Assembly: GCF_036867135.1 (NCBI RefSeq)
Contig: NZ_JBAJIJ010000001.1
Coordinates: forward strand, 2,170,001-2,234,000
Length of the DNA stretch: 64,000 nucleotides
Source: Aeromicrobium sp. Sec7.5
GTDB lineage: Bacteria; Actinomycetota; Actinomycetes; Propionibacteriales; Nocardioidaceae
Reading direction: 5' to 3'
Shown here in pieces: positions 55,619 to 64,000 of this stretch. A program made the position numbers and the translations under genes. Below the pieces are notes generated by a model that was given only the letters and a program-made list of their open reading frames with translations, did not search any database and was not told the DNA's origin. Numbering within the stretch: position 1 is the stretch's first letter; every line of letters starts with the position of its first letter.

Positions 55619-57112
55619 GTGATCGCAGGACGCTACGAGCTCGAGAGCGAGATCGGACGTGGTGGCATGGGCGCCGTGTGGCGCGCGCACGACACCCTGC
55701 TCGGTCGCACCGTCGCGCTCAAGCGCCTCGGCGGTGTGGGCACCTCCGACGGCCCCGATCGCTCCCGCGCCCACCGCGAGGCCACGCTCGCGGCCCGGCT
55801 CAACGAGCCCAGCGTGGTCGCGGTGCACGACCTCGTGGAGGACGACGAGGGCTGGTCGTGGCTCGTCATGGAGCTGGTGTCCGGCCACACGCTCTCGCAC
55901 GAGGTCGCGGCGCACGGCGCGCTGCCCGCGACCCAGGTCGCCTCGGTCGGCCGCCAGGTAGCCGATGCGCTGGCCGCCGCCCACGCGGCGGGGATCGTGC
56001 ACCGGGACGTCAAGCCGTCGAACATCCTGTTGACCCCCGAGGGCACCGTGAAGCTCTCGGACTTCGGCATCGCCCGCGGCGACGGCGACGACGCGCTGAC
56101 CCGCACGGGCCACGTGAGTGGCTCTCCCGCCTACCTGCCGCCGGAGGTCGCGCGTGGCGAGCGCGGCGGACCCGAGGGCGATCTCTGGTCGCTCGGCGCG
56201 TCGCTGTTCCACGCCGCGAGCGGCCGCGCGCCGTACGCCTCCCCCGACGGCGAGGCCTCGAACGCCGTCGGCACCCTGTTCCGCATCGTCCACGACGACC
56301 CGCCGCGCCTGGACGGCAACGGGCCACTCGCTGCTCTCGTCGCCCGGCTCATGAGCCAGGACCCGGACCGTCGGCCCACTGCCGCCGAAACGTCGACCGC
56401 ACTCTCGCTCGTCACGGCTGAGGCCGACCCGGACGCGACGCAGGCCCTGGTCCCGCCTCCCCCGGTGTCGGACGGCGGAACTGCCGTCATGGGGCTGCCT
56501 CCGGTCCCGATGCCGACTCCCGACCTCCCCCAGCCCCCGCGTCGTGGGTCCTCCGGCCGGGGCCGTCGCCGGATCGTGCTGCCCGCCGTGGGGGCCCTCG
56601 CGGTGGTGCTGCTCGCCGCCATCGCGCTCAGCCTGGGCGGCGACGACTCGGCGGACGTCGCCGACGCGAGCGAGAACGGCACTCCTCCTCCTGCTCCCAC
56701 GGCAGAGGAGATCGACGCCTTCGTCCGTCAGTACGTCACGACGTCGGCCGCCGACCCGGGCGCAGGATTCGCCCTGCTGACCGAGGACGCTCGCGACGGC
56801 GTCGGCGGCTTCGAACCGTTCCAGGCCTCATGGGTCTCGATGCCGGGAGTCACGGTCGCCGCGATCACGACCGACCCCGCCACCGGAGGCGCCGCCGTCA
56901 CGCTCCAGTACACCGTCACCTCGACCGTGGAGGTGCCGGTGGAACCGGATGACAAGAAGGGCAAGAAGAAGGACGACGAGGACGACGACGACGAGGACTC
57001 CGGTCCGGGCACCCGGACCGAGACCGTGTCGGAGACGTTCACCCGCTCCCTGCAGGTGACGGTGACCCGCGACGGCCCGGACCTCAGGATCGACCGCAGC
57101 TCGATCAGCTGA
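55619..57112 (+). CDS. Ser/Thr protein kinase, tandem paralogue of the preceding gene
   Basis: The 497-residue protein has the same design: kinase domain (GRGGMGAVWRAHD, VALKRLG, VHRDVKPSNILL, DFGIARGDGDD, GSPAYLPPEVARG), a Pro linker, one helix (IVLPAVGALAVVLLAAIALSLGG) and an extracellular domain with an acidic run (KKDDEDDDDEDSG). The two proteins align across kinase and extracellular parts (EIDAFVRQYVTTSAADPGAGFALLT with ELDAFGREFVETAASDPDAAFEMLT), so they arose by duplication. GTG start 29 bp after the first gene. Confidence 0.92.
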   Translation: MIAGRYELESEIGRGGMGAVWRAHDTLLGRTVALKRLGGVGTSDGPDRSRAHREATLAARLNEPSVVAVHDLVEDDEGWSWLVMELVSGHTLSHEVAAHGALPATQVASVGRQVADALAAAHAAGIVHRDVKPSNILLTPEGTVKLSDFGIARGDGDDALTRTGHVSGSPAYLPPEVARGERGGPEGDLWSLGASLFHAASGRAPYASPDGEASNAVGTLFRIVHDDPPRLDGNGPLAALVARLMSQDPDRRPTAAETSTALSLVTAEADPDATQALVPPPPVSDGGTAVMGLPPVPMPTPDLPQPPRRGSSGRGRRRIVLPAVGALAVVLLAAIALSLGGDDSADVADASENGTPPPAPTAEEIDAFVRQYVTTSAADPGAGFALLTEDARDGVGGFEPFQASWVSMPGVTVAAITTDPATGGAAVTLQYTVTSTVEVPVEPDDKKGKKKDDEDDDDEDSGPGTRTETVSETFTRSLQVTVTRDGPDLRIDRSSIS

Positions 57113-57524
57113 CGACCGCGCTGCCGATCACCGAGTTCGGCCGGAACGACACCGGACCGCCACGCTGGGTGGGGCGCACCAGGTCGAACCCGGCCGTGGT
57201 GACCACGGTCCACTCCGACGGCGCCTCGGCGTGACCCAGCACGGCCCCACGAGGCGCGTGCTCACGCACGGCGCCCTCCGCACAGGCCGTGTGGCACGGC
57301 GGGAAGAGGAACTCCCCCGCCGTCGCCTCCTCCGTGGATCCGAGGAACGCGATCGGCCGGGTCAGGACCTCGGCGCAGATGCCACAGATGCGACTCAGCG
57401 AGCACCGGATCGCCCGCGCCTTCACGACCGTGTCGTGGCGGCCGCCGTCCGCGTCGTCGACGCAGGCGAACGGCAGGCGCACGCCGTCGACGACGGGCCG
57501 GTCCAGCCCCTCGATGACGCTCAC
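57105..57524 (-). CDS. Cys-rich small protein coupled to the desaturase
   Basis: The 139-residue protein has a zinc-site-like cluster: FACVDDADGG, RCSLSRICGICAEVL and PCHTACAEGAVREH. No catalytic motif is recognised. GTG at 57524 overlaps the desaturase stop (GTGA), so the two are co-translated. Its stop overlaps that of the convergent kinase gene by 8 bp. Confidence 0.7.
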   Translation of the reverse strand: MSVIEGLDRPVVDGVRLPFACVDDADGGRHDTVVKARAIRCSLSRICGICAEVLTRPIAFLGSTEEATAGEFLFPPCHTACAEGAVREHAPRGAVLGHAEAPSEWTVVTTAGFDLVRPTQRGGPVSFRPNSVIGSAVVS

Positions 57525-58717
57525 AGGATCGAGGCTGCGGCGTTGGTCCACCGCCCCAGCTCGGACCGGCGATCGGGACGCTCGTCGTCACGCAGACGAC
57601 CCTTGCGCGCCGGCGACGGCGGCGGGGTCGCGTCGTCCTTGGTGCGGCGGTTCGGCAGCGACAGCTTCAGGATCGTGCGCATGACCTGGCCGTACTGCTT
57701 GTGCAGCGGACCCGTCGTGTACGGGATGCCATAGCGCTCGCAGATGTCCTTGACCTTGACCGAGACCTCGGCGTACCGGTTGCTGGGCAGGTCGGGGAAC
57801 AGGTGGTGCTCGATCTGGTAGCCGAGCTGACCGCTCATGAGGTGCAGGAGCTTGCCGCCCTCGAAGTTGGCCGAGCCGAGCATCTGGCGCAGGTACCACT
57901 CGGCGCGCGTCTCGTCCTCCAGCTCCTCCTCGCTGAAGTGCACCGCACCGTCGGGGAAGTGGCCGCAGAAGATGATCATGTAGGACCAGAGGTTGCGCAC
58001 CACGTTCGACGTCGCGTTGGCCGTGAGCGTGTGGAAGAACGCCGGGCCGGTCAGCGCCGGGTAGACGACGTAGTCCTTGAGCGCCTGACGGCCGACCTTG
58101 TCGCCGATCTGCTTGAGCTGCTTCTTGAGCAGCTTCGGGTCCTTCTTGCCCTTGCGGATCGCCTCGATGTCGAGGTCGTGCAGGGCCACGCCCCACTCGA
58201 ACAGCAGCGCCAGCAGCGCGTTGTACACGGGCTGACCGAGGTTGTACGGCGTCCACTTCTGGTCGCGGCTCATGCGCAGGATGCCGTAGCCCACGTCGTT
58301 GTCGTGACCGAGCACGTTGGTGAACTGGTGGTGGATGTAGTTGTGCGAGTGCTTCCACTGCTCGGCGGGCTGGGTCGTGTCCCACTCCCAGTTGCTGGAG
58401 TGGATCTCCGGATCGTTCATCCAGTCCCACTGGCCGTGCATCGTGTTGTGGCCGATCTCCATGTTCTCGAGGATCTTGGCCGACGACAGCATGACGGTGC
58501 CGAGCAGCCAGGCCGGCGGGAACATGCTCGCGAACAGGGTGATGCGTCCGGCGACGGCGAGGCGACGCTGCAGCGTGATGACGCGCAGCACGTAGTCTCG
58601 GTCGGCCTGGCCGCGGGAGGCCTCGACCTCGGCGCGGATCTCGTCCAGCTCGCGCCCGATCGCGTCGACCTCGTCGTCGGTCAGATGGGTGTACTCACGC
58701 ACGTCGGCATAGGCCAC
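57521..58717 (-). CDS. Membrane fatty acid desaturase (DesA3/acyl-CoA type)
   Basis: The 398-residue di-iron desaturase has all three His boxes: HNTMHGQ (about 90), HSHNYIHHQ (about 124) and QIEHHLFP (about 303). Several hydrophobic helices and a basic C-terminal tail are present. DesA3-like enzymes in mycobacteria introduce the delta-9 double bond into stearoyl-CoA and take electrons from the reductase encoded alongside. That reductase lies 35 bp upstream here. Confidence 0.92.
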   Translation of the reverse strand: MAYADVREYTHLTDDEVDAIGRELDEIRAEVEASRGQADRDYVLRVITLQRRLAVAGRITLFASMFPPAWLLGTVMLSSAKILENMEIGHNTMHGQWDWMNDPEIHSSNWEWDTTQPAEQWKHSHNYIHHQFTNVLGHDNDVGYGILRMSRDQKWTPYNLGQPVYNALLALLFEWGVALHDLDIEAIRKGKKDPKLLKKQLKQIGDKVGRQALKDYVVYPALTGPAFFHTLTANATSNVVRNLWSYMIIFCGHFPDGAVHFSEEELEDETRAEWYLRQMLGSANFEGGKLLHLMSGQLGYQIEHHLFPDLPSNRYAEVSVKVKDICERYGIPYTTGPLHKQYGQVMRTILKLSLPNRRTKDDATPPPSPARKGRLRDDERPDRRSELGRWTNAAASIL

Positions 58718-58752
58718 GGTGTGCTCCTTCGGATGGTGAGTGGATCAAGGTT

Positions 58753-59841
58753 CTAGAGGGACAACGTGCAGTCGCCGACGGCGACGGACACGCAGGTCTG
58801 GATGTACTGGCCGGGCTCGCCGTGCTCGTCGCCATTGCGCAGGTCGCGGACGCGACCGGCAGCCAGGGGGACGTCGCACGTGTGGCAGATGCCCATGCGG
58901 CAGCCGAACAGCATGTTGACGCCAGCCCGCTCCCCCGCCTCGAGCAGGGTCTCGGCGCCGTCGACCTCGACGGTCGGGCCGCCCACGCCGAACGTGGCCG
59001 TGCCACCGGCGTCGCCACCGTCGACCCGCTGCAGGGTGAAGCGCTCGACGTGGATGTTCTCCTCGAGCCCGGCCTCGGCGTAGTGCTCGGTGAACGCGTC
59101 GAGCATGGGGCCGGGACCGCAGGCCCACGTCTCACGCTCGCGCCAGTCCGCGCACACGTCGTCGAGCTGCTCGGCGGTGAACATCCCGTCGGTGTCGGTG
59201 AACCGCTCGTGGAACGTGAACGAGGGGTACCGCAGGGCGAGGACGCGCAGCTCGTAGAGGAACATCATCTGCTCCTCGTTGACGGCGGAGTAGACCAGCT
59301 CGACGTCGGGCATGTGGTCACGGCGATCGAGCGTGCGCAGGATCGACATGACCGGCGTGATGCCGCTGCCGCCGACGACGAAGAGCATCTTGGCCGGCGG
59401 GGGCTCGGGCACCGTGAAGTCGCCCTGGGGGGCCGCGAGGCGCACGATCGTGCCCGGCTCGACGCCCTCGACGAGGTGGTTGGAGAGGAAGCCCTCGGGC
59501 ATCGCCTTGACGGTGATGCTGACGGTCTTGCCCTCGACCAGGGGCGGCGACGACAGCGAGTAGGAGCGCCAGTGGTACTTGCCGTCGACCTCCATGCCGA
59601 TGCCGATGTACTGGCCCGGCTTGTGGTTGAAGGTCCATCCCCAGCCCGGACGGATCACGAGCGTGGCCGACCGGTCGGTGACCGGTTCGACCCGCTCGAT
59701 CCGGCCGCGCAGCTCGCGCGCGGACCACAACGGGTTGACCAGACTGAGGTAGTCGTCGGGGTGCAACGGGGTCGTCAGCGCCTTGCCCACGCGCCGGACG
59801 CTGCGCAGCACCCGGGACCTCTCGATCAACGAGTCCGCCAC
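58753..59841 (-). CDS. Ferredoxin reductase (FAD, NAD(P)H, 2Fe-2S), electron donor for the desaturase
   Basis: The 362-residue protein has an FAD-binding domain (RSYSLSSPP), an NAD(P) domain (VVGGSGITPVMSILRTL, WACGPGPMLDAF) and a C-terminal plant-type 2Fe-2S domain with Cys in CRMGICHTCDVPL and CVSVAVGDC. The closest known role is the Rv3230c-type reductase of DesA3. The start is taken as GTG 59841 with GAAGGGG 7 nt upstream. Confidence 0.92.
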   Translation of the reverse strand: MADSLIERSRVLRSVRRVGKALTTPLHPDDYLSLVNPLWSARELRGRIERVEPVTDRSATLVIRPGWGWTFNHKPGQYIGIGMEVDGKYHWRSYSLSSPPLVEGKTVSITVKAMPEGFLSNHLVEGVEPGTIVRLAAPQGDFTVPEPPPAKMLFVVGGSGITPVMSILRTLDRRDHMPDVELVYSAVNEEQMMFLYELRVLALRYPSFTFHERFTDTDGMFTAEQLDDVCADWRERETWACGPGPMLDAFTEHYAEAGLEENIHVERFTLQRVDGGDAGGTATFGVGGPTVEVDGAETLLEAGERAGVNMLFGCRMGICHTCDVPLAAGRVRDLRNGDEHGEPGQYIQTCVSVAVGDCTLSL

Positions 59842-60016
59842 GTCGACACCCCTTCGCCCAGACCGATGTTTCCGCCACTGTGACACCCGGTTACATCTCG
59901 GGCAAGCCGAAAATTGACGCCGCGACAACGCCGCAGGTCAGAGGGGGTCCGCGTGCGCGACGTCACGGCGCGAGGCACGGTGGTCACGTCACGTCCACTT
60001 CGACGAAAGGTCCCTC
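59842..60016. other. Divergent intergenic region
   Basis: A short inverted element GTGACACCCGGTTAC lies near 59880. No recognisable sigma site or regulator box can be named for either the desaturase operon or the hydrolase. Confidence 0.35.
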
Positions 60017-60838
60017 GTGCCGACTCTCGAGTCCAACGACATCACCCTCAGCTACACCGACTCAGGCGGCGACGGCCGGCCCGTCGTCCTGATCCACGGC
60101 TGGCCCCTCAGCGGCGCGTCGTGGTCAGAGCAGGTCCCGGCCCTCACCGCTGCCGGGTACCGCGTCATCACGTACGACCGCCGAGGCTTCGGCGAGTCCG
60201 ACAAGCCCGACGGCGGCTACGACTACGACACGTTCAGCGAGGACCTCGCCGGAGTGCTCGACCACCTCGACGTCGCCGACGCCACGCTGGTCGGCTTCTC
60301 GATGGGCGGCGGCGAGGTCGCGCGGTACCTCGGTGCCCGCGGTTCGGAGCGGATCAGGTCGGCCGTGCTGGCCGGTGCCGTGCCTCCGTTCCTGCTCAAG
60401 ACCGACGACAACCCCGACGGTGGTCTCGGCGACGAGGACGTCGACGGCATGAAGAAGGGCGCCACGGACGACCGCGCCGGATTCCTCGACGGATTCCTGA
60501 CGAACTTCTTCAGCGCCGACGGCGACCTCAAGGTCACCGAGGAGCAGCGTCAGGAGGCACTCGCCCTCTCCGCGCCCGCGCGGGACGAGGCGGTCGTGGC
60601 CTGCATCGACGCGTTCGGCCGCACCGACTTCCGTGCCGATCTGGCGAAGATCGACGTTCCCGTCCTCGTGATCCACGGCGACGCGGACGCGATCGTGCCG
60701 TTCGAGGTCTCCGGCCAGCGATCGGCGGAGTCGCTCGCGAACGCGACCCTGCACGTCGTGAAGGGCGGCCCGCACGGCTTCAACGTGAGCCATGCCGACG
60801 AGCTCAACACCGCGCTGCTCGACTTCCTCCAGAAGTAG
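60017..60838 (+). CDS. Alpha/beta hydrolase, haloperoxidase/arylesterase-like
   Basis: The 273-residue protein has the non-haem chloroperoxidase-like pattern PVVLIHGWPLSGASWSEQVPAL, YDRRGFGESDKPDGGYDYDTFSEDLAGVLDHL. The nucleophile Ser is in LVGFSMGGGEVARYLG, the acid in VLVIHGDADAIVP and the His in KGGPHGFNVSH. No signal peptide. GTG start; ACGAAAGG is upstream. The true substrate is probably an ester or peracid. Confidence 0.9.
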   Translation: MPTLESNDITLSYTDSGGDGRPVVLIHGWPLSGASWSEQVPALTAAGYRVITYDRRGFGESDKPDGGYDYDTFSEDLAGVLDHLDVADATLVGFSMGGGEVARYLGARGSERIRSAVLAGAVPPFLLKTDDNPDGGLGDEDVDGMKKGATDDRAGFLDGFLTNFFSADGDLKVTEEQRQEALALSAPARDEAVVACIDAFGRTDFRADLAKIDVPVLVIHGDADAIVPFEVSGQRSAESLANATLHVVKGGPHGFNVSHADELNTALLDFLQK

Positions 60839-60861
60839 TCGGCCGGAAGCACCGGCACAGC

Positions 60862-60901
60862 ACGACGAAGGCCCCCTGGATCTCCAGGGGGCCTTCGTCG
60901 T
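60862..60901. terminator. Perfect 19-bp hairpin, bidirectional terminator
   Basis: ACGACGAAGGCCCCCTGGA and its complement flank a TC loop between two convergent genes. Stem length and symmetry make it a strong terminator for both strands. Confidence 0.88.
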
Positions 60902-60909
60902 TCGAGCGT

Positions 60910-63843
60910 CTAGGACGCCGGCTGGTCCAAGGACGCGGTGGCCCCGGTGATCGCCGTGTTCACCTCGGCGAGCCTCGCCTGGTAGCCCGCGAGGTCGCCG
61001 GCAGCCAGCGCGTCCTGGGCCGCGTTGTAGGCCGCCGAGGCCTCGGCGAGCCACTGCGCCGTGGTCTTCGTCCCGGGCTGGGCCGGCGGCTGGTCGGTGT
61101 CGCCGCCGTCGTCCACGCCCGGGTCATCGACCGGGATGTCGGGCGCCTGCAGACCCAGCGCGTTGGCCAACGCATCCTCCAGGGTCGTGCCGAAGCCGAC
61201 GTCCTCGCCGAACGAGACCGCCACGAACTGCAGCACGGGGAACGAGCCGTCGCCCGCGCTGCGCTGGATGTAGACCGGTTGCACGTAGAGCAGGGCTCCG
61301 CCCACGGGCAGCGTCAGCAGGTTGCCGCGCAGGATGCTGGCCTCGTTCGACTGGGCGAACGGCAGCAGGGCCTGGGTCACGGCGCTGTCGGTCTCGAACT
61401 GGTTGGCGATCTGGGACGGACCCGGCACCTGCGTGTCGCTCGGCAGCTGCAGGATCTGCATCGTGCCGTAGTCCTCGCTGGAGGCCTCGGAGTTGACCGA
61501 CACGAACGACGCCAGGTTCTGACGGCTGTTCGGCAGGAACACGCTCGTGAGCGAGAAGTTCGGCGTCTGGTCGGCGCCCGGACGGCTCATCGTCAGGTAG
61601 TACGGCGGCTGCAGCACTCCCGAGTCACCGCTCTGGGTCGGGTCGCTCGGCACACGCCAGCGCTCGCCGTCCTCGTAGAACGTCTGGGCGTCGGTCACGT
61701 GGTACCGGGCGAGCACGTCGCGCTGCACCTTGAACAGGTCGACCGGGTAGCGCAGGTGGCTCATCAGGTCGTCGCTGATCTCGGACTTCTTCTCGACCGA
61801 GTCGGGGAAGACCTTCATCCACGCCTCGAGGATCGGGTCCTTCTCGTCCCACTCGTACAGCGCGACGCTGCCGTCGTAGGCGTCGACCACGGCCTTGACC
61901 GAGTTGCGCATGTAGTTGATCTCGTCGGACGGCAGTGCCGCCTGGGCACTGTTCTGCGTCAGCGTGTCGGCCGTGGCCGTGCGCAGCGACCGGTGCTCCG
62001 AGTACGGGAACGAGTTGCTCGTCGTGTAGCCGTCCACGATCCAGACCACGCGACCGTCGACGACGGCCGGGTAGACGTCGCCGTCGACCGTGAGCCACGG
62101 CGCGACCTTCTCGACGCGCTGACGCGGCTCGCGGTCGTAGAGGATCTTGGACTCGGAGTTCACGCGGTCCGACAGCACGATGTTCGGCTCGTTGAACTTG
62201 ACCGCGTACAGCACCTGGCGGAAGAGGCCGCCGATGCCGACGCCACCGTCGCCGTCGTAGGTGTTCTGCGTCGCCTGCGCGTCGCCGTCGGTGCCGGCGT
62301 CGTCGGCGGCGTCACTGGAGCTGCCACCACGCGGGATGTCGACCTCGATCGGATCGGCGCCCTCGGGGCGACCGACGATCGAGTAGCTCGGCGAGTTCTC
62401 GCCGAAGTAGATGCGCGGCGGAATGTCGGTCTCGATCTGACCGACGGGCGGGATGTCCTGCACGGCCCACACGGGCTCACCCTGCTCACCGCGCTGGTTG
62501 CCGTACGCGGCGATGACGCCGTAGCCGTGCGTGTAGACCGTGTGGTCGTTCGACCACGTGCGCTGGCTCTCCTGCAGACCGGCCAGGTCGACCTCGCGCG
62601 CGGCGATGATGACGTCCTGCGGGACGTCGCTGCCCTCGAGGAGGTAGCGGTCGACGTCGAGGGTCTGCGGGACGGTGTAGTAACCACGGACCTGCTGCAG
62701 CTGCTGGAACGCGTCGGAGATGAGCGTGGGGTCGAGAAGGCGGCTGCTGACCCGGGACTCGGCCGATCCCGCGAGCTCCTCGGGCGTCAGCTCGGTCTTG
62801 GCCGTGTAGTCCTCGGTCTCGGAGTCGGCCACCCCGTAGGCCTCGCGCGTCGCGTCGATGTTCTTCGCGATGTACGGGCCCTCACGGTCCGGCTCGGACG
62901 GGCGGACCTGGAACGACTGCATCGCGTACGGCCAGATGCCACCGATCACGATGGAGGCCACCAGCAGGCCCGCCAGCCCCAGGCCGGGCAGGACCCACGA
63001 CTTCAGGAAGATCATCGCGAAGAACAGCAGCGCCACGACGATCGCCACGATCGCGAGCACGTTGCGCGCGGGGATGCGGGCCATCGCGTCGGTGTAGCCG
63101 ATGCCGTCGAACAGCGACGAGTTGCCGACCGCGTACCCGTAGCGGTCGAGGTAGTAGCTGAAGGCCCGCAGCAGCAGGCCGATGCCGACCACGACCGACA
63201 GGTGCACCTGAGCGGCGCGCGAGACGTGGATGCCGCCGATGACCCGGATGCCGCCGAAGACGTAGAGCGTGAACGCCGTGACGATGAACGCCACGACGAC
63301 GGTCGTGAACCCGAACGTCGACAGGAAGCGGAACCACGGGTAGTCGAAGACGAAGAACCCGATGTCGCGCGAGAAGTGCGCGTCGGTCACGCCGAACGAG
63401 CCGCCCGCCCGCCAGAGCTGGAACGTCTGCCACTGGCCCTGGGCGACCGAGCCCGCGAACGCCGCGAGCACCAGCGCGCCGACGATCGTGATGGGACGCA
63501 GGATCGGCGACAGCGCCTGGCGGTACCGGAACGCCGGGTCGTCACGCCGGATCGGCGGGTTCTCGGGGCGGAAGCGCCACGCGAGGTAGGCGCTGCCGAC
63601 GACGAACAGCGCGAACAGCAGACCGAAGGCCGCGAACATGCCGATGCGCGTCAGCAGCACCTTGGTGAAGACGTCGGTGTAGCCGACGGACTTGTACCAC
63701 AGGCGGTCGGTGTAGATGTTCGTGAAGATCGACCCGAGGAAGATCAGCACGGCCACCGTGACGAGCGTCGGCACCAGCACACGGCGGCGTCGCTCCGGGG
63801 CGTTCTGGACGGGCTGGTCGGGGGTACCGAAGATGTCGCTCAC
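60910..63843 (-). CDS. UPF0182 family membrane protein
   Basis: The 977-residue protein has seven helices in the first about 330 residues (RRRVLVPTLVTVAVLIFLGSIFTNIYTDRLWYKSVGY, then IGMFAAFGLLFALFVVG...). A large extracytoplasmic domain contains the family motifs NDHTVYTHGYGVIAAYGNQ, IPPRIYFGENSPSYSIVG and FNEPNIVLSDRVN. The C-terminal tail is coiled and proline-rich. The family is universal in actinobacteria with unknown function. GTG 63843 is chosen because it precedes the first conserved residues; its ribosome site is poorly spaced. Confidence 0.9.
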   Translation of the reverse strand: MSDIFGTPDQPVQNAPERRRRVLVPTLVTVAVLIFLGSIFTNIYTDRLWYKSVGYTDVFTKVLLTRIGMFAAFGLLFALFVVGSAYLAWRFRPENPPIRRDDPAFRYRQALSPILRPITIVGALVLAAFAGSVAQGQWQTFQLWRAGGSFGVTDAHFSRDIGFFVFDYPWFRFLSTFGFTTVVVAFIVTAFTLYVFGGIRVIGGIHVSRAAQVHLSVVVGIGLLLRAFSYYLDRYGYAVGNSSLFDGIGYTDAMARIPARNVLAIVAIVVALLFFAMIFLKSWVLPGLGLAGLLVASIVIGGIWPYAMQSFQVRPSEPDREGPYIAKNIDATREAYGVADSETEDYTAKTELTPEELAGSAESRVSSRLLDPTLISDAFQQLQQVRGYYTVPQTLDVDRYLLEGSDVPQDVIIAAREVDLAGLQESQRTWSNDHTVYTHGYGVIAAYGNQRGEQGEPVWAVQDIPPVGQIETDIPPRIYFGENSPSYSIVGRPEGADPIEVDIPRGGSSSDAADDAGTDGDAQATQNTYDGDGGVGIGGLFRQVLYAVKFNEPNIVLSDRVNSESKILYDREPRQRVEKVAPWLTVDGDVYPAVVDGRVVWIVDGYTTSNSFPYSEHRSLRTATADTLTQNSAQAALPSDEINYMRNSVKAVVDAYDGSVALYEWDEKDPILEAWMKVFPDSVEKKSEISDDLMSHLRYPVDLFKVQRDVLARYHVTDAQTFYEDGERWRVPSDPTQSGDSGVLQPPYYLTMSRPGADQTPNFSLTSVFLPNSRQNLASFVSVNSEASSEDYGTMQILQLPSDTQVPGPSQIANQFETDSAVTQALLPFAQSNEASILRGNLLTLPVGGALLYVQPVYIQRSAGDGSFPVLQFVAVSFGEDVGFGTTLEDALANALGLQAPDIPVDDPGVDDGGDTDQPPAQPGTKTTAQWLAEASAAYNAAQDALAAGDLAGYQARLAEVNTAITGATASLDQPAS

Positions 63844-63895
63844 AGCGTCACTGGGCTCCTGCGTAGGGATGAGTCCGTGGATCCCGAACTGTACG

Positions 63896-64000
63896 TCACG
63901 CGTCCCCAACGAGGGTCTGGCCGAGCAGCGCCACCAGTCCGGGGACCAGGTCAGGGCCCTCGAGCAGGTCGGAGTCGGAGTCCTCGTCGGGCGCACCGCG
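63896..64000 (-). CDS. C-terminus of an unidentified gene (possibly PPA1309 family)
   Basis: Only 34 codons remain before the stop at 63896, with the sequence ending DLLEGPDLVPGLVALLGQTLVGDA. Frame and codon use look coding. The place upstream of UPF0182 is often taken by a PPA1309-family protein in actinobacteria, so that name is a guess from context. Confidence 0.5.
   Translation of the reverse strand, partial: RGAPDEDSDSDLLEGPDLVPGLVALLGQTLVGDA

Noticed and set aside
54011-55621. The kinase TACCGT motifs as members of the SigB-type promoter set
   Set aside because: No GGGTAC is present. The motif resembles a housekeeping -10 (TANNNT) instead.

Overview
The window is high-GC actinobacterial chromosome, most likely from the order Propionibacteriales (family Nocardioidaceae, Aeromicrobium-like). 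Support comes from a mycothiol-dependent formaldehyde dehydrogenase, a HelR-type helicase, UPF0182, a DUF222/HNH protein, paired PASTA-less Ser/Thr kinases, a DesA3-like desaturase with its reductase, and several leaderless starts. The genus is inference.

Left chromosomal part (1-26.6 kb). It opens with the end of a LigD-type ligase and a DJ-1/PfpI protein. A HelR-like RNA polymerase recycling ATPase follows, preceded by a textbook rifamycin-associated element. Next is a SigB/SigF-family stress sigma factor, surrounded by small stress-type genes. Six of these (start positions 5836, 6512, 7521, 9775, 19092, 21699) carry the same promoter, GNNT-N15/16-GGGTAC, and three of the six lie at exactly the same 9-nt distance from the start codon. 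This looks like the local regulon of that sigma factor. Also present are mycothiol formaldehyde detoxification, a TetR/MMPL pump, an ECF42-like sigma factor with its DGPF partner, an ABC1 kinase, an HxlR/oxidoreductase pair with a clear operator, MazEF, a frameshifted SOS-box HNH gene, a secreted lipase, and a two-component/ABC exporter cluster.

Genomic island (26,634-53,914, about 27 kb). It is flanked by a 34-bp direct repeat (32/34 identical) made of the 3' end of tRNA-fMet. The intact tRNA is at the right end next to a tyrosine recombinase, and the displaced 3' fragment with the presumed host terminator is at the left end. The cargo is metal handling. It includes an OmpR-type two-component system, DUF305 proteins, a Tat multicopper oxidase, a CPC-type P1B ATPase, two cation diffusion facilitators and two ArsR-family regulators. 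Three 11-bp-spaced CTTCAN-N5-CTTCAC direct repeats precede the response regulator, the DUF305 lipoprotein and the oxidase, and are probably the regulator's binding sites. An IS3-family element (1300 bp, CGC target duplication) has split a small secreted-protein gene. A second, paralogous tyrosine recombinase sits in the middle of the island.

The most unusual content is an eight-gene, overlapping complex I-like operon (39,586-47,818): nuoA, a NuoB/NuoD-like chimera, then H-J-K-L-M-N. It keeps the membrane arm in canonical order but has no NuoC, E, F, G or I. The chimera joins a NuoB-like half without the Fe-S cysteines to a NuoD-like half through a (GDM[D/G]H)12 histidine/methionine/aspartate-rich linker. 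Residues at the normal interface with the peripheral arm are altered (NuoA ECG to QSG, the NuoH acidic quinone loop), while the main pump lysines are kept. This may be an undescribed ion-translocating module tied to metal stress, with a K+-channel-like protein and a CPA-type antiporter encoded nearby.

Right chromosomal part (53.95-64 kb). It holds the tRNA-fMet, two tandem Ser/Thr kinases with identical leaderless promoters, a fatty acid desaturase with a ferredoxin reductase and a Cys-rich partner, an alpha/beta hydrolase, a UPF0182 membrane protein, and the end of one more gene.
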